A stretch of 64,000 nucleotides of DNA from assembly GCF_019331675.1 (NCBI RefSeq), contig NZ_JAHBBJ010000001.1, positions 1 to 64,000 of the forward strand, given 5' to 3'. This document shows positions 47,439 through 56,251 of this stretch, piece by piece. A program made the position numbers and the translations under genes. This DNA comes from Bifidobacterium miconisargentati. GTDB lineage: Bacteria; Actinomycetota; Actinomycetes; Actinomycetales; Bifidobacteriaceae. The stretch's first letter is position 1. Each line of letters starts with the position of its first letter. The notes below the pieces were generated by a model, which worked only from the letters and a program-made list of their open reading frames with translations, had not been told where the DNA came from and did no database searches.

Positions 47439-47819
47439 TCACTCCTCCATGGCGTCGAGCACGTCGTCGATGAGCAGGCGGCCATGCGAGCCGTCTCCCT
47501 TCAGCCGGGGGAATCGTCGCTCGGCATTGGCCGGGCTCGCTCCGGCCGCACGCGCCACATTCGATTTGCTGGCCCCGTGCGCCACCGCTTTCTCGGCGAG
47601 GCGATCGACCAGCGAGTCGGATACCTGGCGCATCTGTTCGGCGACCCACAACTGCGCCATGTCCTGGCTGAGCCCGTAGTCCTCGACCAGTTCGCTGGAG
47701 GCCTCCTGGATGGCCGCCCACAGCACCATGAACGGCTTGCGGTAGTAGGCGATCCGTTCGTTCAGCGGTTCGGCGTCGAGCGCCGCCAGCGCCTTGCGGT
47801 CCTCGGTGTTCTGGGACAT
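47439..47819 (-). CDS. Conserved small hypothetical protein, upstream of clpP1
   Basis: 126 residues. The first ~70 residues look helical (LNERIAYYRKPFMVLWAAIQE, LSQDMAQLWVAEQM). GASKSNVARAAGASPANAERRFP resembles a helix-turn-helix in which a short helix precedes a small Ala/Gly-rich turn. It may bind DNA. No membrane segment. It has a good AAAGGTGACGC start site and the same direction as clpP1, so it may be co-transcribed. Function unknown. Confidence 0.6.
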   Translation of the reverse strand: MSQNTEDRKALAALDAEPLNERIAYYRKPFMVLWAAIQEASSELVEDYGLSQDMAQLWVAEQMRQVSDSLVDRLAEKAVAHGASKSNVARAAGASPANAERRFPRLKGDGSHGRLLIDDVLDAMEE

Positions 47820-47850
47820 GCGTCACCTTTCGTTTGCTTGTGTTCCGACG

Positions 47851-47870
47851 CCCCTCAAAGAGGGGAGCCT
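47851..47870. repeat. Fragment of the GGCTCCCC palindromic repeat family
   Basis: CCCCTCAAAGAGGGGAGCC forms a short hairpin (CCCCTC with GAGGGG) resembling the arm of the elements at 16497 and 23202. It lies between the ClC gene's end and the small hypothetical gene. Confidence 0.45.
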
Positions 47871-47875
47871 TGTTG

Positions 47876-49336
47876 CTACCTCAATCGCCCCAGCATCCAC
47901 TTGGAGACTAATGCGGACACGGCCACCGCCAGTCCGACCGGCACGAAGAACGTGATCGGCGCTTCGGTCAGCTCCATGACCAGGCACATGGCCATCAAAG
48001 GCGCCTGCTGGGAGGCGGTGAGCAGCGCGGCGGCACCGATCAGGGCGCACGCCGTCACCGTGTCCATCGGGAACGCGAACATCCACAGGACCCCCAGCAT
48101 CGCCCCCAGCGTCGCGCCCAGGGCGATGCCCGGCTGCAGCACTCCGCCGGATGCACCGGAACGGATGGTCATCAGCGTGACGACGGCTTTCGCCGCGAAC
48201 GTCAGCAACAGCACGCCGAGCATCAGTCCGGCGTGCGATAGGGTAAGCGTCGAACCGGCGTTGGGCGCGAACCCGAGGCCTAGGGCATTCAGCCACGAAC
48301 CAGCGCCCGTACCCGCACCGGCGGAGGCCGCGCCCGAATCGGCGGCCCCATTCGCCAGCAGCGTCCACGGCGAGGCGGCCGTCGAAGCCCCGGACTGCGC
48401 GGCCCCGGAAGCGGCGGCGGTGTCCGAGACGAACGTGCTGAAACCGAGCTGCGCGGCGGCACGACCGTTGCCCATGACCTGCGGCACGAATACCGCCACC
48501 AGACCCGTAATCAGACCGGCAAGTGGCATCTGCCAGAGTATCCCCTTGCCGGAGGGCTTGTGCGATTCCGCCCAGGACGAGCCCTTGCGGAACAGCGCAC
48601 CCGCCACGCCTGCCGCCGTGCCGCACAACAGAGCGAACAGCATGAGGCTCGGCGTCGATTCGGGCTGCATGGCGGTGATGTCGTAGAACGTGTGATGGCC
48701 TTTGACCAACGCCGCCGTGAATGCGGCCACCGAGGACATGCCCAGTCCGAATGCCACTTTCTCCAGGGTCACGTCCGTGAGCAGGATCTCCACGGCGAAG
48801 AACATGCCGGCCAACGGAGCGTTGTACACGCCGCCGAGGCCCGCTCCGGCCGCCACGGCCACCACCATGCGCCGGTCGATGCCGTGTTCGCCGTCGATAT
48901 GGAACAGGTCGCAGAACCGTTGGGCCAGCATGGCACCCAATTCGCGCGGGGCCACTTCTCGCCCGATGGAGGCGCCGGTACCCACGATGAAGATCTGCAG
49001 CACCACATGCAGCACGGTCTGCCAGATGGGCATCCGCGCTCCACCGACGGCCTTCTTGACCGACGGCACCTTGGTGGTCTTGGTGCGCAGCAGATACCAG
49101 ATCACCCCGGCGATGGACAGGCCCACCATCACCGAAATGGCGCGGCGCACGGCGGGCACGCCAAACGGGCCGGGCAGCCCGGAACCTTCCACATAGCCGA
49201 GCATCACCCGCTCGACGCCGTACAGCAGGAGGGTCAGCAGACCGGCACCCGCGCCGATCAACGCCCCCAACACCACGGTCGCGGCGGCAAGCCACCCCAG
49301 ACGCCTCGCATCGGCGTTCCGCACAACGTTTTCCAT
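47876..49336 (-). CDS. ClC-type chloride channel or antiporter
   Basis: 486 residues with ~11 membrane helices. GTGASIGREVAPRELGA corresponds to the GREGP ion-path motif with a V in place of the second G-linked residue; AAGAGLGGVYNAPLAGMFFAVEI and GASGGVLQPGIALGATLGA are the other two selectivity segments. An Ala/Ser/Gly-rich loop (~305-345) is longer than usual. ClC proteins carry chloride or fluoride or exchange chloride for protons; the gating glutamate sits in GREVAP. The ATG at 49336 has GGGGAGATGCG. Confidence 0.88.
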   Translation of the reverse strand: MENVVRNADARRLGWLAAATVVLGALIGAGAGLLTLLLYGVERVMLGYVEGSGLPGPFGVPAVRRAISVMVGLSIAGVIWYLLRTKTTKVPSVKKAVGGARMPIWQTVLHVVLQIFIVGTGASIGREVAPRELGAMLAQRFCDLFHIDGEHGIDRRMVVAVAAGAGLGGVYNAPLAGMFFAVEILLTDVTLEKVAFGLGMSSVAAFTAALVKGHHTFYDITAMQPESTPSLMLFALLCGTAAGVAGALFRKGSSWAESHKPSGKGILWQMPLAGLITGLVAVFVPQVMGNGRAAAQLGFSTFVSDTAAASGAAQSGASTAASPWTLLANGAADSGAASAGAGTGAGSWLNALGLGFAPNAGSTLTLSHAGLMLGVLLLTFAAKAVVTLMTIRSGASGGVLQPGIALGATLGAMLGVLWMFAFPMDTVTACALIGAAALLTASQQAPLMAMCLVMELTEAPITFFVPVGLAVAVSALVSKWMLGRLR

Positions 49337-49375
49337 CGCATCTCCCCTGTCATTCGCCGTACCGGCAAATGAAAA

Positions 49376-49402
49376 GGCCCGGAACCATATCGGTCCCGGG
49401 CC
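49376..49402 (-). terminator. Terminator of tig
   Basis: GGCCCGGGACC pairs with GGTTCCGGGCC with one mismatch, followed on the minus strand by TTTTCATTTG. It lies 55 bases downstream of the tig stop. Confidence 0.75.
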
Positions 49403-49456
49403 CACAGTCATGTCATCGCACCAGCGCAAGGCAGGTGCAACGGCGACTCACCGCGC

Positions 49457-50842
49457 TCACTCGGCGTCGGCAGCCTCACCCTCATCGGACTTGGACAGCT
49501 CGTCGGCCACGGCGGCGGCAGCGGAAGCAGCCTCGACGGACTCGGCCTCCTCATCCTCGGCGGCCTCGCCCAGGAAGTTGGAGAGGTCCACGACCTCGCC
49601 GTCGGCGGTGAACTTCACGGCGCGCATGCCGGCGAGCAGGCCCTTGGAGCGGCCGACTTCCTGCACGGCGGAGCCGAGCTGGCCGTTCTTGATGATGGCC
49701 TGGATGAAGGCGTTCGGGTCCATGCCGTACTGCTGGGCGATGGAGGCGAGGAAGTTGAACACGTCGGCCTGGGAGACCTTGACGTCCAGCTTCTGGGCCA
49801 GGGCGTCGAGGACCATCTGATCACGCAGGTCCTTCTCGACGTTCTTCTCGGCCTCGGCCTTCTGCTCGTCGGTGGCCTTCTCCGGATCCGGGGTCATGCC
49901 CTTGAGCTGCTCCTCGACCATCTTGGCCTTGACGCCCTTCGGCACCGGGATCTCGAGGCCTTCCTGCAGCTTGGCGATGAAGGCGTCGCGGGCCTCGGTG
50001 GCCTGACGGCCCTCGGCGTCCTGGGAGGCGGCCTTGCGGATGTCGGCCTTGAGCTCGTCCAGGGTGTCGAACTCGGAAGCCTCGGAAGCGAACTCGTCGT
50101 TCAGCTCCGGCAGCTCCTCGGCCTTGACGGAGTTGACCTTGACCTTGATGGTGGCCTTCTCACCCTCGTGCTCGCCGGCTTCCAGCGTGCCCTCGAAGGT
50201 GGTCTCCTCGCCGGCGGACAGGCCTTCCAGGGCCTCATCCATGCCGTCGAGCATGGTGTTGGAGCCGAGCTCGTAGCTCACGCCCTCCTGGGAGTCAACG
50301 GTCTCGCCGTCGATCTCGGCGGTCAGGTCGATGTTGGCGAAGTCGCCCTTGGCGGCCGGACGATCCACGCCCACCAGGGTGCCGAAGCGCTGGCGCAGGG
50401 CCTCAAGACGCTTCTCCACGTCCTCGTCCTTGACTTCCGGCTTGGCGATGGCGATCTCCATGCCATCGACCTCCGGCAGCTCGAAGTCGGGGCGACGCTC
50501 GACGGTGGCGGTGAACTTCAGCTTAGTCTCGTCCTTGGCGGACTGCGGCACTTCCTGAACGTCGAACTCCGGCTGATCCATCGGCTGGATCTTCTTCTCC
50601 TCCAGAGCCTTGGAGTACAGCTCCGGCACGGCGTCGTTCACGGCCTCGCCGGCAACGGCGGCGAAACCGAAGCGCTGGTCGATGATCTTGCCGGGCACGT
50701 GGCCCTTACGGAAGCCGGGAACGTTCACCTGCTTGGCGATTTCCTTGCGGGCCTTATCCAGGAACGGGTCAAGCTCTTCCGGGTCGACGGTGATGGTGAG
50801 CTTCACCTTGGTGGGCTCGAGGTTACGAACGCTGATCTTCAC
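49457..50842 (-). CDS. tig: Trigger factor, ribosome-associated chaperone
   Basis: 461 residues. The ribosome-binding signature is VNVPGFRKGHVPGKIIDQRFG near residue 38-58 (the GFRKGxxP motif); a peptidyl-prolyl isomerase-like domain and a helical C-terminal domain follow; the end is acidic (EAAEDEEAESVEAASAA). It begins with GTG at 50842 after GAGGAGTCATTC. It assists folding of new proteins and is often near the clp genes as here. Confidence 0.95.
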   Translation of the reverse strand: MKISVRNLEPTKVKLTITVDPEELDPFLDKARKEIAKQVNVPGFRKGHVPGKIIDQRFGFAAVAGEAVNDAVPELYSKALEEKKIQPMDQPEFDVQEVPQSAKDETKLKFTATVERRPDFELPEVDGMEIAIAKPEVKDEDVEKRLEALRQRFGTLVGVDRPAAKGDFANIDLTAEIDGETVDSQEGVSYELGSNTMLDGMDEALEGLSAGEETTFEGTLEAGEHEGEKATIKVKVNSVKAEELPELNDEFASEASEFDTLDELKADIRKAASQDAEGRQATEARDAFIAKLQEGLEIPVPKGVKAKMVEEQLKGMTPDPEKATDEQKAEAEKNVEKDLRDQMVLDALAQKLDVKVSQADVFNFLASIAQQYGMDPNAFIQAIIKNGQLGSAVQEVGRSKGLLAGMRAVKFTADGEVVDLSNFLGEAAEDEEAESVEAASAAAAVADELSKSDEGEAADAE

Positions 50843-50894
50843 GAATGACTCCTCAAAAGTCGTATGTTCTTAACAATCTGCCGTAAGGCAACCT

Positions 50895-52199
50895 CTACAT
50901 GATAGCGCTACTTACGGACGGTGCAATAAGGCGCACCTGCCAGTTTCTCGCACCCTGCTCGGCGAGGAATGCCTCCACGTCGATTCCGGCGAGGTCTTCG
51001 GTCCAGCACAGGTTGCGCAGGATCTGCGGCTTGACGATCATCTCGGCCGGCGTGCGCGTATCCTCGGCGATCCGGTTGATCACCTTGCGCACGCGCTGCA
51101 GCCGGTCGTAGCGGTCGGGATGCCGCTGCTGCCACAGTCGCATGGAACGCGGCGCATTGACCACCATGCCGTTCTCGTCCTGGTCGGGCGAGGGCATGGA
51201 CGACCATTGCGAGGGCTTCAACGCCATGGCCCGGTCGATGGCGGCCTTCCACACCTTCGGCTTGACCTCGCGCTGGATGGGCGCGTACCGCTCGAACATC
51301 TTGTCCTGTTCGGTGCCGGTGCGGATGCGCACCCGTTCGTTCAGGGAGCGCAGGGCCCGGAACTGGGCGGCGTTGTGCGGCTTGGCCGTGGCGGCCTCGA
51401 TGATCGAGGCGTCGGCCAGTAGCAACGTGGGGGCGATGTCGTACCGCCTGGCGAGCCGGTCGCGTTCCTCCCACAGCGATTTGGCGATGGCGAGACCACG
51501 CGGGTCACGGCTGAGCTGGGTGATGCGCGAGACCCTAAGCCATGGGATCGGATGGGGCTTCCTCGGAGCCAGCCCCTCGTTCAAGGCGTGCGAGAATTCC
51601 TCGGCCGCCCATTCGTCCTTGCCGTGGGCCTTCAGGTCCCGGCGCATAAGCTCTTCGAGCTCGATGAGCACTTCCACGTCCAACGCCGCGTAGTTGCGCC
51701 AGTCGCGCGGCAGCGGGCGGTAGGACCAGTCGGCGGCGGAATGCTCCTTGGCCAGCGTGATGCCGAGGTAGTGCTCGGTCACCGCGGCCAGGCCGAAGCG
51801 GTGCAGGCCGAGCAGTCGCGCGGCGATCTCCGTGTCGAACAGGGCACGGGGCTTCAGACCGATGTCCGCGAAGCCGGGCAGGTCCATCAGCGAATCGTGC
51901 AGGATCCAGACGGCGTCGCCCACCGCGTCGTTGAATTCGTTCCAGTCGGCCCCGGCTTCGGTCAGGGCCACCGGGTCGAGCAGGGCAATGCCGGCGCCTT
52001 CACGTTTGAATTGGATGAGCCAGTCCTCGTGGCCGTACCGGAAACCGGAGGCACGTTCGGCGTCCGCCGCCAACGGACCGTCCGCGGCGGCCAGAGCCTC
52101 GCAGTACCGGTGATAGTCGGCGAGTGTGGAGGTGACGTTGGGCACTCCCCCACGTGGTTCCTTGAGCAACCGGGGTTCGGTCTCACGGACGTCGCTCAC
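50895..52199 (-). CDS. rnd: Ribonuclease D (DEDD 3'-5' exonuclease with HRDC)
   Basis: 434 residues. DAERASGFRYGHEDWLIQF carries the first Asp and Glu of the DEDD set, WILHDSLMDLPGF the second Asp, and YAALDVEVLIELEELM the YxxxD. HRDC-like helical segments follow (LWEERDRLARRYDIAP). It trims tRNA and other RNA 3' ends. The GTG at 52199 overlaps the DUF3000 stop (GTGA), so the two are coupled. Confidence 0.9.
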   Translation of the reverse strand: MSDVRETEPRLLKEPRGGVPNVTSTLADYHRYCEALAAADGPLAADAERASGFRYGHEDWLIQFKREGAGIALLDPVALTEAGADWNEFNDAVGDAVWILHDSLMDLPGFADIGLKPRALFDTEIAARLLGLHRFGLAAVTEHYLGITLAKEHSAADWSYRPLPRDWRNYAALDVEVLIELEELMRRDLKAHGKDEWAAEEFSHALNEGLAPRKPHPIPWLRVSRITQLSRDPRGLAIAKSLWEERDRLARRYDIAPTLLLADASIIEAATAKPHNAAQFRALRSLNERVRIRTGTEQDKMFERYAPIQREVKPKVWKAAIDRAMALKPSQWSSMPSPDQDENGMVVNAPRSMRLWQQRHPDRYDRLQRVRKVINRIAEDTRTPAEMIVKPQILRNLCWTEDLAGIDVEAFLAEQGARNWQVRLIAPSVSSAIM

Positions 52200-52837
52200 C
52201 TGCAGTCATCCTCCTCTGGACGGACGGTAGATCTGATGAAGGCGGCCCACGAATTCACTTGAGCGCCGGCGTCCATCGTACCGTCCGGACCGGTCCCGTC
52301 AAGCGGCGTCCAGGATACGCGCATCTCGCAACCGGAGCTGGGCGCCTCGTCGAGCCCGCCGAACGCGGTGTTGCGGGTCACGGTCACGGTGCCGGAAACG
52401 GTGTCCGGCTCGGCGAATCCCACGTAATCGCACATGCCGTCCCAGTACATGCCAGGGGCGAGCGGGTCGTTCTCCCCCGCTTCCAGCGGCAGCCTCGCGA
52501 ACGCCACGCACCGCCAGTTCGAATCCCATCCGATGCGCGGCTCATGGGCGTAGAGCATCATGATCCAGCCGGTGGCGAATCGGAGCCGGCTCTCCCCCTG
52601 ATCCGGGGTTTCCGATTCGAGCTCCACGCCGATGCCGAAGTCGGCCAGCGTTGAGGGCACGGGAATCTCGCGGTAGCGCACGCCGTCGAGGCGTCGCATG
52701 GTTCGGACGGATTCGACGGCCGCCCACACGTCGTCCGGCACGCCACGCGGGCGCACGGGATGCTGCGGCGCACCGGCTCCATCGCCAGGCCTCGTTGCCG
52801 CAGGAGTACCCGCCGGAAAAGCGAAGATCTCAGCCAT
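52196..52837 (-). CDS. DUF3000 domain protein
   Basis: 213 residues. DVWAAVESVRTMRRLDGVRYREIPVPS and ATGWIMMLYAHEPRIGWDSNWRCVAFARLPLE, followed by YWDGMCDYV, fit the actinobacterial DUF3000 family, commonly found beside an RNase D gene. It has no signal peptide; function unknown. Translation is coupled to rnd by a GTGA overlap. Confidence 0.85.
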   Translation of the reverse strand: MAEIFAFPAGTPAATRPGDGAGAPQHPVRPRGVPDDVWAAVESVRTMRRLDGVRYREIPVPSTLADFGIGVELESETPDQGESRLRFATGWIMMLYAHEPRIGWDSNWRCVAFARLPLEAGENDPLAPGMYWDGMCDYVGFAEPDTVSGTVTVTRNTAFGGLDEAPSSGCEMRVSWTPLDGTGPDGTMDAGAQVNSWAAFIRSTVRPEEDDCR

Positions 52838-52922
52838 ACCATCAGGGTAAGGCAGCGGCGCCCGTTTCCCGGTATCGGCGCGCTTTCATTATGGGATTAC
52901 ATATTTAGAGAGTGAATCACAG

Positions 52923-52959
52923 AGAGCGCGAACCGCTAGTAAACTGCGGTTCGCGCTCT
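52923..52959. terminator. Terminator at the 3' side of the amylase gene
   Basis: AGAGCGCGAACCGC (52923-52936) pairs perfectly with GCGGTTCGCGCTCT (52946-52959), nine-base loop, followed by TATCTG on the plus strand and CTCTGTGATT on the minus. It separates DUF3000 from the amylase. Confidence 0.8.
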
Positions 52960-53001
52960 TATCTGTCAACAATCAGGCATTTTTTCGGTAACAATCAAGA
53001 T

Positions 53002-55230
53002 TCACCACTGAACCGTTACTGAACCAGTGCCCGATTCAGGCACAGTGTACTTATGATTACCGCCTCCTTCCCAGACAATCGTCCCATCTGCCTTTTTAAC
53101 GAAGTATTTGTACTCAATCGTGGTTCCCGCCGGCACACTAGCCATTCCGAACCAGGTTGGGTATTCAGGACATACCAGTGGACCAACTGCTTGGCTGGAA
53201 TCTGTACTCCAATTTCCAAGCTCCGGAACGTTACCTGTGAGATACACTTGGTCCCCATACGAGGTAGAAGTGTCCGTAACGGTAAAAGTCACAGCAGTTT
53301 GCGGCGCAGTAAGCACATGGTACGCAATCGCATTAGAAACCTCCGACTGAGCCGTGGTCAAAACGACGTCCTGTACGCCGGTTTCTGCAGAATCAGGAAT
53401 TGTGAAGTCAACTTCATCATCAGACCAGTAATTCACGCTGGCAGGCAAATCACCAATGGTGACAGTTCCGGGATTAGTTCCGAAATTCTTACCAGTGACT
53501 GAAACAACGTCACCGACATGCCCCATGGTTGGCCCCACATTACCAATTTGAGGTTGAGCGCTTGGAGATTCAACAAACGACCAAACTGCAGCTTGCCCGC
53601 CTTGCAGTACATAGTCCTGAGCAACATTGAGGTCCTTAGTACCTTGCGAGACCTTCAACGTTCCGCCACCAAGCTGCCCGCCGAGAGCATCTGCGTATGA
53701 TCCAGCCGGTAGCGAAGTATACAAATCAGTCAAGCTGCAATCGGTAGTACCCTTGTTGACGGCGACGAGAACAGCATCATTATAGAAATGACGCTCATAC
53801 ACATATACATCATCATTGAGCCATCGCTCAGTCAATGCCCCATATCGCAGTGCAGGATTATCCGACCGGAGGTTCGAGAGCATTTTTGTAATTTTAAAGT
53901 TACGTGTGTTCTCATCAAATGACGGCATAGCCTGTCTGTTGTATGGATCGCCACCAATTTGATTGGAAGCATTCATAGAATCAACATGACTGTATTGTTC
54001 GTCTCCATAATAAATAGATGGGATTCCCGGAACGGTCATATTCACCACCGTAGCCATATCGAACAATCCTTTATTGTCGTTTAATGAAAGGAATCTCGAA
54101 GTATCATGTCCATCAACGAAATTGACTAATTGATTAGACCAATCAAAAGATGATTGTTGACGTTCCAAAGTTGCATTCAATTCCTTCATGGACGCATCAG
54201 ATATAAAAACATTTCTAATGCTGCCATTTAAGTCAAAGTTTTCAAGCGATTGTCCACTATTGTTTGCGAACTTTACCTCATCATCCCACAATGGAGCAGA
54301 AGAAGTATCAGCCCACTCCCCAAAGATGAACACACTATGTTTATCATACACATGATCCGCATAGCTCTTTAGAAACCCGCTTGACATATGCTTGACTGCA
54401 TCCATACGAATACCATCAACACCATGCGACGTCCAAGTGTCAATGGCATCCTCTAAATATTGAGTTACAAGAGGATTTTCTTGTGCAAGATCAGCGAGAT
54501 TAAACAAATTTTTATATTTGCTCTCATATCTATCATTATAATTGGAAACACCACCATTATGATGGAAATAGCCATTTGGATCATCGTTATAGGCAGCCAA
54601 TGTATGGCCATCTTTAACTAAGGCACCGTTATTGGCATAATCTGAATCATCAATATCTTCTGGCGAGGTATGGTTTGCAGCCCAATCCATGATAACTTTA
54701 ATCCCATTGGCATGAGCTACCTTGACCATATTGTCAAAATCATTCCAAGAACCGAAATGCGGGTCAGGCGCAAAATAGTCCATACCCCAATATCCATGAT
54801 AACCTGCAGATTTCATACCAGAAGAATCAATCGCAGCTTTACTAATATTCTTAACTGGAGGAGAAATCCAGATTGCACCAACACCAAGATTCTTTAGGTA
54901 GCTCATCTTACGAGCAACGCCCGCAAAATCACCACCCCAATACAACTGCCAATTAGACTTGTCACTACTATATTCTCCGAAAGCAGTCACCGGATCGTTG
55001 TTAGTTGGATCACCATCATAAAAACGATCTGTTATAATCTGGTATATAACATCTCCAGTAAAATCGGCTGAGCTGACAGGTGTAGATGAAAGGACACTCT
55101 GAGCACCATTAACTTCAAGACCGTTTGCATTAGTCATTGCAGGCGTCGAAACAGCCAGCATCGCGAACGACACAGACGCAACTACGGCCGCATCTATCAT
55201 TTTGCGCCATATAGACTTTATATTGAGCAT
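53002..55230 (-). CDS. Secreted CGTase-like alpha-amylase (GH13) with IPT and starch-binding domains
   Basis: 742 residues from 55230 (AGGGGATAGC upstream). A signal peptide (AVVASVSFAMLAVSTPAM) is followed by a GH13 catalytic domain: IYQIITDRFYDGDPTNND, WAANHTSP, GVDGIRMDAVKH with nucleophile D277, FIFGEW with acid/base E305, FVDGHDTSRF with D376. A C domain, an IPT/TIG domain (~550-635) and a C-terminal CBM20 starch-binding domain (~645-742) follow, the A-B-C-D-E layout of cyclodextrin glycosyltransferases. It may hydrolyse starch or make cyclodextrins. The gene is clearly AT-richer than the housekeeping genes and lies beside a MalEFG-type transporter. Confidence 0.9.
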   Translation of the reverse strand: MLNIKSIWRKMIDAAVVASVSFAMLAVSTPAMTNANGLEVNGAQSVLSSTPVSSADFTGDVIYQIITDRFYDGDPTNNDPVTAFGEYSSDKSNWQLYWGGDFAGVARKMSYLKNLGVGAIWISPPVKNISKAAIDSSGMKSAGYHGYWGMDYFAPDPHFGSWNDFDNMVKVAHANGIKVIMDWAANHTSPEDIDDSDYANNGALVKDGHTLAAYNDDPNGYFHHNGGVSNYNDRYESKYKNLFNLADLAQENPLVTQYLEDAIDTWTSHGVDGIRMDAVKHMSSGFLKSYADHVYDKHSVFIFGEWADTSSAPLWDDEVKFANNSGQSLENFDLNGSIRNVFISDASMKELNATLERQQSSFDWSNQLVNFVDGHDTSRFLSLNDNKGLFDMATVVNMTVPGIPSIYYGDEQYSHVDSMNASNQIGGDPYNRQAMPSFDENTRNFKITKMLSNLRSDNPALRYGALTERWLNDDVYVYERHFYNDAVLVAVNKGTTDCSLTDLYTSLPAGSYADALGGQLGGGTLKVSQGTKDLNVAQDYVLQGGQAAVWSFVESPSAQPQIGNVGPTMGHVGDVVSVTGKNFGTNPGTVTIGDLPASVNYWSDDEVDFTIPDSAETGVQDVVLTTAQSEVSNAIAYHVLTAPQTAVTFTVTDTSTSYGDQVYLTGNVPELGNWSTDSSQAVGPLVCPEYPTWFGMASVPAGTTIEYKYFVKKADGTIVWEGGGNHKYTVPESGTGSVTVQW

Positions 55231-55338
55231 GCTATCCCCTAAAATAAAAATCAATAATACGTCATTGTTCCTTTAATTCACCATTGAACTAGGTTTTAAT
55301 TCATCACCGCCCTTTAATTAGACAATCATACCATTAAA

Positions 55339-56250
55339 TCACTTGACTGCGCCAGCAGTTAAACCGGAGACAATATACTTCTGCAAACAAATAAATACAA
55401 TCACTACCGGTACTGCTGCCAACACTGCACCAGCAGAGAACAATCCCCAGTTTTGAGAGAATTTTTGAGAAACAAACTCATACAAACCAACAGCAAGCGT
55501 CTGCTTCTCTGGGGATACAAGCACCGTACTTGCGACCGCATATTCATTGACTGTTGCAATAAAAGAAAGCAACGCAACAACCGCAAGTATCGGTGATACA
55601 AGAGGTAAGATTATAGTAAAGAAAATCCTTGCATGCCCAGACCCATCAATTTTTGCAGCTTCGTCGATTTCTTTTGGAACCGTGTTAAAGAAACCATACA
55701 TTAGGTACGTGTTGACCCCAAGAGCACTTCCCAAATATACAAGTATCAACGCCAGCCTGCTGTTAATACCCAATATGGGGAATACATCACCAAAATTGCT
55801 AAGCAATAAGTATATTGCAACAATAGATAAAACCTGCGGGAACATCTGAACAAGAATCAAGGAAAATAGACCGACTCTTCTTCCATAAAAGCGCAATCGA
55901 GAAAATGCATACGCAGCCATAGCTCCCAAGAAAACTGAAAGAACCGATCCTGAAAGACCAATGATAATCGTATTCAGATACCATTCCGCAAAAGGCTGCT
56001 GCGGCATATTGAATAACTTGACATAATTATCAAAAGTAATACTTGAAAAAAGATGATTGGATGAAATAAGGGTCCCTTGTTGGTTCAATGAAGCTGACAC
56101 AATGTACAGAATCGGAAAACCAGCAAAAGCACAAGACAGAATGCCTACGAAATGCCTCCATCCTGTTCTAACAAACCATCGCAGAACATTAGTTTTACTA
56201 TGCTGAATCCAACTGGAAGATTCTTTAGGATTGGTTTCCTCTATGAACAT
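55339..56250 (-). CDS. malG: Maltodextrin ABC transporter permease, MalG type
   Basis: 303 residues, six helices. The first is GILSCAFAGFPILYIVSASL; the last is AAVPVVIVFICLQKYIVSGL. EIDEAAKIDGSGHARIFFTIILPL is the EAA motif binding the ATPase. The start at 56250 has GAGGAG upstream and lies one base before the malF stop region, indicating coupling. No ATPase gene is present in the cluster, so a shared MsmK-type ATPase elsewhere is likely. AT-rich like its neighbours. Confidence 0.88.
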   Translation of the reverse strand: MFIEETNPKESSSWIQHSKTNVLRWFVRTGWRHFVGILSCAFAGFPILYIVSASLNQQGTLISSNHLFSSITFDNYVKLFNMPQQPFAEWYLNTIIIGLSGSVLSVFLGAMAAYAFSRLRFYGRRVGLFSLILVQMFPQVLSIVAIYLLLSNFGDVFPILGINSRLALILVYLGSALGVNTYLMYGFFNTVPKEIDEAAKIDGSGHARIFFTIILPLVSPILAVVALLSFIATVNEYAVASTVLVSPEKQTLAVGLYEFVSQKFSQNWGLFSAGAVLAAVPVVIVFICLQKYIVSGLTAGAVK

Positions 56251-56251
56251 T

